Positions 1 through 8,053 of a DNA stretch of 13,057 nucleotides are shown piece by piece. The notes under the pieces were generated by a model. It was not told the DNA's origin, did no database searches, and was given only the letters and a program-made list of their open reading frames with translations. How positions within the stretch are numbered: position 1 is the first letter of the stretch; each line of letters begins with the position of its first letter. The DNA is taken from the NCBI GenBank assembly GCA_002690755.1, contig NZFT01000115.1:1-13057 (forward strand). Direction: 5' to 3'. This DNA comes from Phycisphaerae bacterium. GTDB taxonomy: Bacteria; Planctomycetota; Phycisphaerae; Phycisphaerales; SM1A02. The position numbers were made by a program, and so were the translations under genes.

Positions 1-427
1 GAACGTTCGGCCGCGGGTCTGCGAAGATCGAATCGATTCCAATCGATCCGAACCAACGCGATCACCATCGCGTCACCGTCGATGCGGAGGTCGGCGGCCC
101 CGTGTGGAGCGATCGAAATCTTCGGATTTTCCCGAGCCTCGGAAGGACCGCATGCTTGCGCATTGCTTCCGGCCACTGGGATTCGAAGTCGATTCTCGAC
201 CTTTGCTCCGATTCAGGGGCTTCCGGGCCTGCGGCCGGGAAAGCCCCGCCGGGCGACGTCGGGACCCCGACAGCAGCGATTCTTCGATTCGGGGGGTCGA
301 GACGAGTCCAGATCGGGGTACGGGGCTCGTCGCACGAGCTGCGATGCCGCAGCGGCCGCGCACCGGCAGGAAATCCACAACGAGCCCACCGCGCCTTGAA
401 CGTCGGGTCGAATCGGCGTAAGGTCAA
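1..427. other. Non-coding stretch at left edge
   Basis: No frame here reads like protein: the open frames on both strands are Arg/Ser/Pro-rich and overlap one another, as expected for GC-rich non-coding DNA. The only structure I see is a pair of direct ATCGAT-containing copies near 32-48. The right end should hold the promoter of the exported protein that starts at 482. Confidence 0.5.
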
Positions 428-433
428 TTGACC
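422..433. promoter_or_regulatory. 12-bp perfect palindrome upstream of exported protein gene
   Basis: GGTCAATTGACC is an exact 12-base palindrome centred about 54 bases before the ATG at 482. Its right half contains TTGACC, which resembles a -35 box, but I see no convincing -10 at the right distance. It could be an operator overlapping a promoter. This is a pattern observation only. Confidence 0.3.
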
Positions 434-481
434 GATAAGCGATTTGTCCCGAGAAATACAGTCGTTTTGCAGGAGAGAAAG

Positions 482-1192
482 ATGAAGAAGAGCATGATGA
501 GACGTCGCCCGGAGATCCACGTTCTGACGGTCGCTTTCGTCGCGTGCACGCTCGCGGGATCGGCCACGGCCGGGGTCATCTCCGCCATCGACAACACCGC
601 GGACGGAACCAACAACCCGTCGCAGCAGTGGAAGTCGCTCACCGCGTCGAACTGGAGCTTCATCTCCTTCACGGTGGGATCGAGCGACGCGACGATCTCC
701 TCGATGAAGATGGCGCTGTTCGCGTCCCCGGAGAACGCGGGGTCCTACGACCTGACCTGGGAGCTTTACGCGTTGAGTTCATCGGACGACGATCCCTCGG
801 GTACCGCGCTGGCGACGGACACGCAGTCCCGAGCGATCGACGCCCCGAGTTCCAACGTGGACTACTACGACTTCACGACCGGCGGATCCCTCGCTTCCTA
901 CACCATGGGAGCGGGAATGACCTACGGTCTTCTCTTCAAGTCGAACGCGGGCAACACCCTGAGCTGGACCAGGACCGGCCAGAGCCACTCGTACGAAACC
1001 GGATCGAGCGGCTTCTCGGTGAACGGGATCCAGCGCACGACAAACTCCGGTTCGAGCTACAGCACCCTCAGCGACTTCGACTACGCCTGGCAGATGAACG
1101 TGGAGACCGCGGGTTCCTCGGTGGTCCCCGGCGCGGGTGGCGTGGCGGCGATCGCCGGATTCGGCGTGCTCGGTCGCCGCCGCCGTCGTTGA
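482..1192 (+). CDS. Exported protein with PEP-CTERM-like sorting tail
   Basis: The 236-residue product has an N-terminal signal peptide: a basic start (MKKSMMRRR), a hydrophobic core, and a likely cleavage after Ala30 in SATA|G. The middle is Ser/Thr/Gly-rich and beta-like, as in 'choice-of-anchor' extracellular proteins. The tail (about residues 215-236) runs VPGAGG, then a short hydrophobic helix, then RRRRR; this is the Phycisphaerae variant of the PEP-CTERM signal recognised by exosortases. The protein is therefore probably secreted and processed or anchored at the cell surface; no exosortase is in the window. The ATG at 482 is chosen because AGGAGAG lies 5 bases upstream and the signal peptide begins there. 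An in-frame TTG at 428 would add a non-signal extension. A hairpin terminator follows. The molecular function is unknown. Confidence 0.85.
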   Translation: MKKSMMRRRPEIHVLTVAFVACTLAGSATAGVISAIDNTADGTNNPSQQWKSLTASNWSFISFTVGSSDATISSMKMALFASPENAGSYDLTWELYALSSSDDDPSGTALATDTQSRAIDAPSSNVDYYDFTTGGSLASYTMGAGMTYGLLFKSNAGNTLSWTRTGQSHSYETGSSGFSVNGIQRTTNSGSSYSTLSDFDYAWQMNVETAGSSVVPGAGGVAAIAGFGVLGRRRRR

Positions 1193-1231
1193 TTCGAATT
1201 CCGCTCGATCATTCATTTCCTGAGTATTCAC

Positions 1232-1261
1232 CACCGCCGTCCGGAGTTTCGGGCGGCGGTG
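1232..1261 (+). terminator. Hairpin terminator after exported protein gene
   Basis: An 11-bp stem (CACCGCCGTCC with GGGCGGCGGTG, one G-T pair) closes an 8-base loop 39 bases after the stop codon at 1192. The 3' flank, TCATCTTGT, is only moderately T-rich. The hairpin lies between convergent genes, so it may stop transcription from both sides. Confidence 0.65.
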
Positions 1262-1453
1262 TCATCTTGTGGATGTGAAGTGGTCCGGAGTCCGTGCATC
1301 CGGGTCCGTCGCGATCCCCGGGATTTCCTGGGGCGGCCGGTGGAGGAACGATTCGAGCTTCTGGATGTCGAGCTTCGGGTGATGCACGCCCACGATCGCG
1401 ACTTCGGCCTGTAGCCTCGGCAACCCGGGCTGAAGCGTCGAAACGCGGGGCAC
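1262..1453 (-). CDS. Possible small hypothetical protein (63 aa)
   Basis: A GTG-initiated frame on the minus strand gives 63 residues and ends directly against the terminator hairpin. An AGAGG Shine-Dalgarno-like sequence lies about 9 bases before the GTG. The central codons (around the segment VAIVGVHHPKLDIQKLESF) mostly end in G or C, like true genes in this genome. It is co-directional with and 80 bases downstream of the repeat protein at 1534-1824. I do not recognise the family; it may be a short gene, a gene remnant or chance. Confidence 0.3.
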   Translation of the reverse strand: MPRVSTLQPGLPRLQAEVAIVGVHHPKLDIQKLESFLHRPPQEIPGIATDPDARTPDHFTSTR

Positions 1454-1533
1454 CCGTGATCACCTCTTCCTGAAGAACGCCGCGATCCCGTTCCGGACCG
1501 CTTCCAGTCGATGGCCGTCTCGTTTCCCGGCCG

Positions 1534-1824
1534 CTACCGGACGAACCAGAACCACATCGCCGCCTTGGTGATCCCGCCCGGTCCGTCGATCGCCGCGTGG
1601 ACGTCGGCCATGGTCGCGATCTTCGAGGACGAGGTGCCCAGGCGAAGCTCGTCGCGATGAAGGTTGAAGAGGACCTTCGAGCCGGTGCCTTCTCGAACCC
1701 GGTCCCCGTGGATGTTGCAGAGGGTCCCTGATCCGGTCCCCTCGCGGACGCGATCACCGTGGATGTTCGCGATCACCTTGGATCCGAGTTTGAGCCGGTC
1801 GCCATCGATCTTGAATCGGGCCAT
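1534..1824 (-). CDS. Small protein of four tandem ~17-residue repeats (beta-flower-like)
   Basis: The 96-residue product is built from four consecutive units at about residues 3-19, 20-36, 37-53 and 54-70. Each follows the plan N-I-H-G-D-R-V-R-E-G-T-G-S plus a short hydrophobic strand; units two and three are almost identical (NIHGDRVREGTGS twice). A non-repeat tail ends in GGITKAAMWFWFVR. There is no signal peptide or membrane segment, so it is probably cytoplasmic. Short beta-strand/turn repeats of this type suggest a closed four-fold beta structure like the '4-fold beta flower' family, but that match is inference. The start is the ATG at 1824, with GGAG upstream; a longer in-frame extension lacks the repeat character. 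It lies 76 bases downstream of the antiporter gene on the same strand and may be cotranscribed. Confidence 0.7.
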   Translation of the reverse strand: MARFKIDGDRLKLGSKVIANIHGDRVREGTGSGTLCNIHGDRVREGTGSKVLFNLHRDELRLGTSSSKIATMADVHAAIDGPGGITKAAMWFWFVR

Positions 1825-1900
1825 GGAGTTCTCCGGAATCCGGGGGATCGTTGCGGTACTTCGAGGATGCTTCGATTGAAGGGTGCGCTGCGTCGCCGCT

Positions 1901-3115
1901 TCAGACGCCACCGCCGCTCGCGGCGATCCTCGCGCCGTACGCCTTCGACAGCGCGTTGGCGGACAGGCCGTGGAGCAGGACGCTGAGCAGGATGGTCCAC
2001 GTCACGGTGGTGGCGAGAACCTCCGATCCCGGGAGCGTTTCGTCCGTCACGAGCACCACGAACACGATGCTCGCGAGTCCCCTCGGTCCGAACCACCCCA
2101 TGAACAGCCGGGTGTCCCAGCGAAGCTTGAGACCGAGGGTCGCGAGGAACACCGGAACGATCCGGATGACGGTCAGACTCGTGAGGGCGTATGCGATGAC
2201 CCGCCAGTCGAGATACTGCCAGGTGATTCCAACCGCGACGGCCCCGAACATGAACCAGGTGACCAGCGCCATCGAATCGCCGACGCCTTCCGCGGCCTCG
2301 AGGAAACGTCCCTGGTTTCCCTTCTCGGTGGTGCCGAAGATCATGCCGGCGACGAAGCAGGCGATGAAACCGCTGCCTTCCAGCCACTGGGCGGTGGCGA
2401 AGCAGGTCAGGGCGAGGGCGATCACGGGGATCTGGATCCACGAACCCGCCACCCATCCCCGCGTGGAGCAATGTCGAATCAGCCGGCCACCGACGAGCCC
2501 GGCCACCCCGCCGACGAGCACGCCGATGCCGATCGCCTGCAACGTCAGCTGCGCCATCAATCCGGCGGCGTGGCCCGATTCCGCATCCCCGACGGCCAGG
2601 GCGAGGAAGAACAACAGCACCGGCACGCAGATGCCGTCGTTCAGGCCGCTTTCGACGTTGAGGCTCTCCCGGACGGATTCCGGGACCGCTGGATTGGTGA
2701 CCACCGCCTTGCCGAGTGCGGCATCGGTCGGTGCGAGCATGGTGGCGAGGAGCGCGATCTCGAACAGGCCGAGTTCGTCGAAGAAGAGCCACCCCGCCGC
2801 GAAGCCGAAGACGAGGGTGAGCGGCAGCCCGATGAAGAGGAGCCGCATCGGGATCGTCTCGATGCGACGAAGGGTCGCCAGATTCGTGTTCGCCGAGTCG
2901 GTGAACAGGACCAGGGCGAGCGTCAGCTCCGCGAGGATCTTCAGGCCCTCGCCGCCGATCTGCACATCGATCCATCCGAACGCCTGTCCGCCACAGAGGA
3001 ATCCGGCGATCACGTACACCAACGCCCCGTTGAATCGAGTCTTTCCGAGCCGCGAAGCGATGATCGAGTAGAGGAAGGCGAACGCGGCGATGATGGCGAG
3101 GTCGGAGTAATCCAT
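1901..3115 (-). CDS. CPA1-family (NhaP-type) cation/proton antiporter
   Basis: The 404-residue integral membrane protein has about a dozen hydrophobic segments along its whole length, the expected size for the Na+/H+ exchanger domain. Diagnostic CPA1 motifs are present: FTDS at residues 71-74, APTDAALG at 128-135 (the unwound-helix TD motif) and ESGLNDG at 155-161, whose Asn-Asp pair corresponds to the ion-binding ND of electroneutral NhaP/NHE exchangers. It should exchange Na+ or K+ for H+ across the inner membrane for pH and salt homeostasis. No C-terminal TrkA/RCK regulatory domain is present; the protein stops shortly after the last helix. The ATG start has no strong Shine-Dalgarno, but the first helix begins at once. 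Ion specificity cannot be read from the sequence. Confidence 0.92.
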   Translation of the reverse strand: MDYSDLAIIAAFAFLYSIIASRLGKTRFNGALVYVIAGFLCGGQAFGWIDVQIGGEGLKILAELTLALVLFTDSANTNLATLRRIETIPMRLLFIGLPLTLVFGFAAGWLFFDELGLFEIALLATMLAPTDAALGKAVVTNPAVPESVRESLNVESGLNDGICVPVLLFFLALAVGDAESGHAAGLMAQLTLQAIGIGVLVGGVAGLVGGRLIRHCSTRGWVAGSWIQIPVIALALTCFATAQWLEGSGFIACFVAGMIFGTTEKGNQGRFLEAAEGVGDSMALVTWFMFGAVAVGITWQYLDWRVIAYALTSLTVIRIVPVFLATLGLKLRWDTRLFMGWFGPRGLASIVFVVLVTDETLPGSEVLATTVTWTILLSVLLHGLSANALSKAYGARIAASGGGV

Positions 3116-3434
3116 GATTCGGATCCGTCGGGAGGGTCGCCGGTGAGCGATTCGTGTCCGGGTCGATCCCGGGGCGGTTCGATCGTTCGGGAACTCAAAG
3201 TACCCGAACCAGGGGCGGACGGAGGTTCCTCCCGGTCATCGGACACCGCGTCTTCGGGGCGGAGGACGAGCACCGCGTGGTGATGGGGGGCCATCCTCAC
3301 AGGCAGCATGCAGCGTCCTGCCTCCACCGGTCGACCGGCGGTGTCCGGAGGTCGGAATCGGAGGCGCAGCATGACCGAAACTGGAACGGTCGAGGATGCT
3401 CGGCCGAAGCAGCGACCGCTTCACGAACGATCGG
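3116..3434. other. Intergenic gap with a short palindrome
   Basis: I see no credible gene in this stretch. It contains the exact 12-base palindrome CCGGTCGACCGG at 3327-3338, extended by flanking CC and GG beyond one mismatch each side. The left part should carry the promoter of the antiporter and the right part the 3' end of the membrane-protein transcript. Confidence 0.4.
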
Positions 3435-4319
3435 TCAGTTCATCTTCTTCGGCGGATCGATGACGGTGAACCTTCCGGTGATCCAGAGCACGCCGAGCCC
3501 CATGACCCCCGACATCGTGAAGAGGATCGGAGCGCCGATGCCCGGGGTGTCGATCGCGATCCGCATTAGCACCGTCGAGAGAACGAAGCCGGTGTTCCGC
3601 GCGAGGCTTCCGAAATCACTGGTGAAACGGTAGGAGATCAGGAGGATCGTGATGTCCGCGATGATCAGGAACGTGAAGAGGTCTGAGAAGAAGATTCCGG
3701 CGTGCAGGTGGATCTCCTCGCCCTCCGCCGTCGCGAAGATCCACGATGCCAGCGAGGTCAAGACGGTCGCGACGAACGCCCCGAAGAGCAGGATCGAGAT
3801 GATCTGCTTGGTCCGGACGTATTGATCGAGTCGAACACTGATCTCCGTCGAGGGGCGGGACCGGGCGTCGATCCGGTTGAAGCCCACGATCACCGCGAGC
3901 AGCGTCAGGAACGCCAGGCACTTCGCCCCGAGCAGCAGGAACCAGTCGCTGTCCTCGGGATCCGAAGTCTGGGTCGTCGCGAGAAACGCCAACGCATCCC
4001 GCACCACGATCAGAGCGATCACCTCGTACTGCTTGGCCATCGCGGCGGAGAAGGATCGAGGAATGGCCTGGATCAGTTGATAGACCTCGTACACCAGCAG
4101 GATCGAGAACGGGGTGTAGAGGGCGAGGAGTGGCGAGGCGAGGAGCGGCGTGAGATTCGCCGGCGGCTCGAACGCCCCGAGGTACACCACGAGCCACGCG
4201 AGCAGGTGGACTCCGAATCCCACCATCGCGAGCCACAGGGTGATTCGCTTGAACACCGAGTCGGCGCGGTCGCCCAGGAGGAGTTCGTACCTTCGCGCCG
4301 TGGTGCCGGATTGATCCAT
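3435..4319 (-). CDS. Polytopic membrane protein of unknown function
   Basis: The 294-residue product starts with a polar N-terminus containing YELLLGDRAD and then has about seven or eight hydrophobic segments (approximately residues 26-49, 58-79, 98-114, 127-147, 171-194, 207-230, 244-256 and 259-281). Polar stretches between them are well defined, for example IPRSFSAAMAKQYE (86-99) and FTSDFGSLARNTG (232-244). I recall uncharacterised bacterial proteins with this arrangement but no function for them. There is no catalytic or nucleotide-binding motif. A GGAG 7 bases upstream of the ATG supports the start. It lies upstream of the antiporter on the same strand but 319 bases away, so joint regulation is uncertain. 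Confidence 0.8.
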   Translation of the reverse strand: MDQSGTTARRYELLLGDRADSVFKRITLWLAMVGFGVHLLAWLVVYLGAFEPPANLTPLLASPLLALYTPFSILLVYEVYQLIQAIPRSFSAAMAKQYEVIALIVVRDALAFLATTQTSDPEDSDWFLLLGAKCLAFLTLLAVIVGFNRIDARSRPSTEISVRLDQYVRTKQIISILLFGAFVATVLTSLASWIFATAEGEEIHLHAGIFFSDLFTFLIIADITILLISYRFTSDFGSLARNTGFVLSTVLMRIAIDTPGIGAPILFTMSGVMGLGVLWITGRFTVIDPPKKMN

Positions 4320-5014
4320 CGGTGACTCCAGAATGTCGTCGGAACACGATCAGGTTATTCCGAAAACGCGCGTCCAAATGGAAATCGAGGGTTTTCAGGA
4401 CGACATCGATCCCGAGCCTCGGATCGGTCGCCGGTGGGAACGAGTCAACGCTCGGTGGATGATCCGAGGTCACGACGTCCCGCTTCCGCGGTCATGGGCG
4501 TTACGGAGCAGGTAGCCTCGTCGGGTCCCGAGCGACCGCCGGATGCGGTGACCGAACGTGGTGATGTCGGAGGTTCGGTCCCCGATTCACATCGAGCGAG
4601 AAGGCCGCATCGACCTCGATCCGGTCAACCTTCGTTTGACGGCATTTCGGAATTCAAGACCCCGTCGACGCGCTCGCCGACCCCAGTCGCACATCGAGGC
4701 GGGGACGGGTTGTGGGGAAGGTTGAGCCGGTCGGTCGATGAAAGATGAACATGAAGATCGACCGACGTGGAGGACGGTGCATGTCCGGGGCAGCGTCCGT
4801 GCGGTTCGCCGCCGGGCGGAACGCCCGCGACCCGTCGATCCCGGGTGCGGGCTCGAATTCCACGATGTTCCCGAACGGCCGGTTCTTCGGACCGGGATGC
4901 GGTGGGGCTCGATCCGGACCACCGGCGACGCCGAATCCGTCGGCGACATCGCATCGAAGCATCCTTACTGGTCGAGCGACCGGAAGCCCCTGGCCCAGCA
5001 ACCCCGAGCATCAC
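4320..5014. other. Long divergent intergenic region
   Basis: This stretch separates the minus-strand membrane protein from the plus-strand NADH dehydrogenase and should hold both promoters. Open frames exist on both strands but read as Arg/Pro/Ser-rich low-information translations. The one exception to watch is the frame that joins the dehydrogenase: an ATG at 4781 with GGAGG 7 bases upstream would add 78 residues to that protein. Confidence 0.4.
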
Positions 5015-6373
5015 GTGAAACAGCAACCACCCACCAGTCGGAAGCGGAAGCCTCGAGTCGTCGTCGTGGGAGGTGGGTTCGGCGGCGTGTCGTGCGTCCG
5101 GATGCTCGCCCGCATGGACGTGGAGGTGGTCCTGGTGGACCGGAGCAACCACACGCTCTTCCAGCCGCTGCTCTATCAGGTCGCGACCGGGGTCCTCGAC
5201 GACAGCTCGATCGCGGCGCCGCTGCGGCGGGTCTTCGGCCATCAGCGGAACGTGACGGTGGTGAAATCGGAAGTCGAGGGTTTCGACTTCGACCGTCGCG
5301 TCGTCCTGACGGATGACCTTGAGATCCCCTGGGACCACCTCGTGGTCGCGGCCGGTGTCCGCACCAACTACTACGGAAACGACTGGGAAGCGATGGCCCC
5401 CGGCCTGAAGACCCTCGAGGACGCCCACATCGTCCGGGCGAGGGTGCTCGACGCGTTCGAGCAGGCGGAGGTTTCGCGGGTCCGGGGCGAAAGCGATCTC
5501 GTCCCTGAATGGCTCACCTTCGTGGTGGCCGGTGCCGGTGCGACGGGGGTCGAGGTGTCAGGGGCGATCAAGCAGCTCGCGGTCGATCGGCTCGCGGGGG
5601 AGTTCCACGAGTTGAAGGTGTCCGCGGCCCGTGTGATTCTGGTGGAAGGCGGTGATCGGGTGCTGCCGACGATGTCCGATCGATCCTCCGCGTCCGCCGC
5701 GGCGACTCTCGATCGGTACGGCGTCGAGATTCGCACCAACACCAGGGTCATGGACGTCGGTTACGGCGGGGTGCATCTGTCGGGGGAGGACGGCGCGGAC
5801 TTCGTCGCCGCCCGCACCGTGATCTGGGCCGCCGGCGTCACCGCCAGTCCGTTGGCCGGGGCGATCTCGGAGGGGCTGGGCGTGGAGTGCGCGGCCGGTG
5901 GAACGATTCCGGTCCGGGGGGACCTGAGGGTCGCGGGGCGGGACGACGTGTGGGTCGTCGGTGACATCGCCTACGTCGAGCAGGATGACGGGACGCAGGT
6001 GCCCGGCGTCGCGCAGGGTGCCATCCAGATGGGGACCTACGTCGGCAAGGCGATCAGGCGGATCTGTCAGGGACGGGAGGTGCCTGCGGCCGCATTCCGC
6101 TATCGCGACAAGGGTTCGCTCGCGACCATCGGACGAGGCCAGGCAGTGATGGACGTCGGCCGGATCCACCTTTCGGGATTCCTCGGCTGGATCGTCTGGG
6201 CCATCGTCCACATCTGGTTCCTGGTCAATTTCAGGAGTCGCCTGATGGCGATGGCGGCCTGGGTCTGGGCGTACATCGTGCAGGATGGCGTGAACGAGCT
6301 GATCACCAAACAGGATCTGAAGGGGCGGGATTCACGTCGGATCGCGCGTCCGGCCGTGCCATCGAGCGGGTGA
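5015..6373 (+). CDS. ndh: Type II NADH dehydrogenase (NDH-2)
   Basis: The product is a single-subunit, non-proton-pumping NADH:quinone oxidoreductase that feeds electrons from NADH into the quinone pool at the inner membrane. Counting from the GTG at 5015 it has 452 residues. The FAD Rossmann motif VVVVGGGFGG is at 15-24, followed by the NDH-2 signature TLFQPLLYQVATG. The NADH Rossmann motif GAGATG is at 173-178, a second flavin-contact motif VVGD at 314-317, and PGVAQGAIQMG, which lies against quinone and flavin in this family, follows. A C-terminal hydrophobic amphipathic stretch (about 389-422) is typical of membrane docking. The GTG start is chosen because homology-like sequence begins just after it, but it has no Shine-Dalgarno. 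ATG 4781 has a good one, so the N-terminus is unsettled. The gene appears monocistronic. Confidence 0.93.
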   Translation: MKQQPPTSRKRKPRVVVVGGGFGGVSCVRMLARMDVEVVLVDRSNHTLFQPLLYQVATGVLDDSSIAAPLRRVFGHQRNVTVVKSEVEGFDFDRRVVLTDDLEIPWDHLVVAAGVRTNYYGNDWEAMAPGLKTLEDAHIVRARVLDAFEQAEVSRVRGESDLVPEWLTFVVAGAGATGVEVSGAIKQLAVDRLAGEFHELKVSAARVILVEGGDRVLPTMSDRSSASAAATLDRYGVEIRTNTRVMDVGYGGVHLSGEDGADFVAARTVIWAAGVTASPLAGAISEGLGVECAAGGTIPVRGDLRVAGRDDVWVVGDIAYVEQDDGTQVPGVAQGAIQMGTYVGKAIRRICQGREVPAAAFRYRDKGSLATIGRGQAVMDVGRIHLSGFLGWIVWAIVHIWFLVNFRSRLMAMAAWVWAYIVQDGVNELITKQDLKGRDSRRIARPAVPSSG

Positions 6374-6479
6374 TCGATCCGAGGGGTCGAATCGCCTTTC
6401 GCGGTCCCTGGTTCATCGGAACCCCGTCACCGGACGCGGAGAACGAACGTGGGGCCGGTCACCGAACGGAAGCAGGTCG

Positions 6480-7859
6480 TCATCCCTTGCAGGGCGACCA
6501 CGCGGCGACGAGCAGCCCGAGGTCGGCGGCATCCGTGTTGCCGTCACCGTTGATGTCACCGCCCGGAGCGTTCCAGGCCACGAGCAGCAGGCCCACGTCG
6601 GCGGCATCGACGCATCCGTCGCCGTTGAGATCCGCGGGATCGACCGGATCCGACGGATCGAGGAACGGTGCGAGCTTCAGAAATCCGAACGACGAGTCGT
6701 CGACCGCGACGATCGCCCCGCCGTCGCTGGTCAGGTCGAGGTCTTCCGCCGCCCAGTCGCCGCCATTCTGGTTTCGGTAGGTCGCTTCCCAGTCGACGCT
6801 TCCGACCGCGTCGAACTTCACGAGATACGCCTCCCACTGGTCGGAACAGACGCCCGCGGTGCATTCCGAGTACGAGTACTCGTCGCCGGTCCCGGCCGCG
6901 ATGACGCACCCGCCGTCCGGCGTGGCCTTGATTCCCCAGGTCTCGTCGTGGATGTAGTTCGGGTTGAATCCTCTGGGGTTGCCCTGCTTCCGCTCCCAGC
7001 GCTGCTCGCCGTCCGCATTCAGCTTCATGGTGTAGGTGTCCCAGTTCGCGGTCCCGGAGAGGGTGTGGCCGGCGAGAAAGATCGAGCCGTCGGCGCCGAG
7101 ATCCATACCGAAGCAGTGATCCTCCTCGGAACCGCCGAACGTCCTGCTCCACAGCGTCTTTCCGAGTGCGTCGACCTTGATGACGCCGTACTCAAGGGCA
7201 TCGTCCGTGCCGCCGGCGATGATGAAGTCGTCACCGGTGGGCTGCACCCGGTAGGCCTGCGAGAGGTGTGCGTCGACGCTTCGTCCGGCGAGGAACTCGC
7301 CGTCCGAGTCGAGGAAGGTGATCTGGCCTCGGCCGTACGCGAAGAAGGTGCTGTTCGGATCCTCTGCCTGTCGGTATCCCACCGCCAGCACGCCGTTCGC
7401 GGTGGAGGCGAGATGCTCGAAGGCATCGGCCCCACCGTTGTCGTGGGTCCGCTGGAAGATCGTGGCCCCGTCGTCCTTGGCGAGTTTGAGAATCGCGCTG
7501 TTGCGCGACAGCATTCCGCACACGAGGTATCCATCCGCGACTTCGAGCGCCGAATTGCCCATGTTGCGGCTGCCGGTGCCGAACTCCTTCTTCCACACCA
7601 GGACGCCGGCGGAATCCGTCTTCACCACGAGGATCCGCGCGTCCGAGCCCACGAATCCCGTTTCGCCGACCTGAAGAAACCCACCGTCCTCGCATTCAAG
7701 GATGTAGTGACCATGCGATTCCTCGCGCGAACCCTGGTGGGAGGTGAACCAATCCACGGCCGGGGGTGACTGTCCGCCGTCCGCGTTCGACGCAGGCATC
7801 GCCCATGCGATCAAAACAGGGGCGAGCGACGTGAGGATTCGGTGGATCGATCGGTGCAT
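6480..7859 (-). CDS. Secreted repeat protein with C-terminal GC-type dockerin
   Basis: The 459-residue product has an N-terminal signal peptide (basic MHRSIHR, hydrophobic core, cleavage probably near residues 24-28). About 380 residues of beta-propeller-like repeats follow, with recurring units such as DGGFLQVGET, ADGYLVCGML, DDFIIAGGTDD, DGSIFLAGHT and DGGCVIAAGT, each with KLNADG/KVDALG-type partners. The C-terminal 50 residues (410-459) are two calcium-loop dockerin repeats, DLNGDGCVDAADVG and DINGDGNTDAADLG, with Cys416 and Cys457 placed as in the planctomycete GC-type dockerin. The protein is probably exported and attached or assembled extracellularly. The ATG has ACGGAG 6 bases upstream. 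No cohesin partner is in the window. The ligand or enzymatic activity is unknown. Confidence 0.87.
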   Translation of the reverse strand: MHRSIHRILTSLAPVLIAWAMPASNADGGQSPPAVDWFTSHQGSREESHGHYILECEDGGFLQVGETGFVGSDARILVVKTDSAGVLVWKKEFGTGSRNMGNSALEVADGYLVCGMLSRNSAILKLAKDDGATIFQRTHDNGGADAFEHLASTANGVLAVGYRQAEDPNSTFFAYGRGQITFLDSDGEFLAGRSVDAHLSQAYRVQPTGDDFIIAGGTDDALEYGVIKVDALGKTLWSRTFGGSEEDHCFGMDLGADGSIFLAGHTLSGTANWDTYTMKLNADGEQRWERKQGNPRGFNPNYIHDETWGIKATPDGGCVIAAGTGDEYSYSECTAGVCSDQWEAYLVKFDAVGSVDWEATYRNQNGGDWAAEDLDLTSDGGAIVAVDDSSFGFLKLAPFLDPSDPVDPADLNGDGCVDAADVGLLLVAWNAPGGDINGDGNTDAADLGLLVAAWSPCKG

Positions 7860-8053
7860 GGGTCGCTCCGTGCGGAGTGTGGTTTGGTCGTCGAATTTCT
7901 CACGCCGGTGTCACCGCCGGGCAAACGATCGTTGTCCGTTTCGCCTCACGCGACGGGTCGCGAAGTCGCCCATAGAAGCTTAGCAGTCGTCGGCGGCCGA
8001 TCCAGAATCCCCGGCAATTTTCGAGGTCGAAGGAATTCGAGGAGGGCGAGTGT

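Noticed and set aside
1773..2975. Open frame of 400 codons on - overlapping the antiporter
   Set aside because: It is a frame-shifted reading of the antiporter gene on the same strand, rich in Arg/His/Gly, with no membrane segments or motifs.
1883..3283. Open frame of 466 codons on + across the antiporter
   Set aside because: It is antisense to a gene with clear CPA1 motifs; its translation is Arg/Glu/Asp-rich without domains, as expected for the complement of a GC-rich gene.
3616..4473. Open frame of 285 codons on - overlapping the membrane protein
   Set aside because: It is the out-of-frame shadow of the hydrophobic gene; the translation is charged and repetitive in Arg/Pro/Asp.
4625..5428. 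Open frame of 267 codons on - covering the NDH-2 5' region
   Set aside because: Antisense to the FAD-binding domain of NDH-2 and rich in His/Asp/Arg; no recognisable domain.
6948..7769. Open frame of 273 codons on + across the dockerin protein
   Set aside because: Antisense to an exported protein with signal peptide and dockerin; no motifs of its own.
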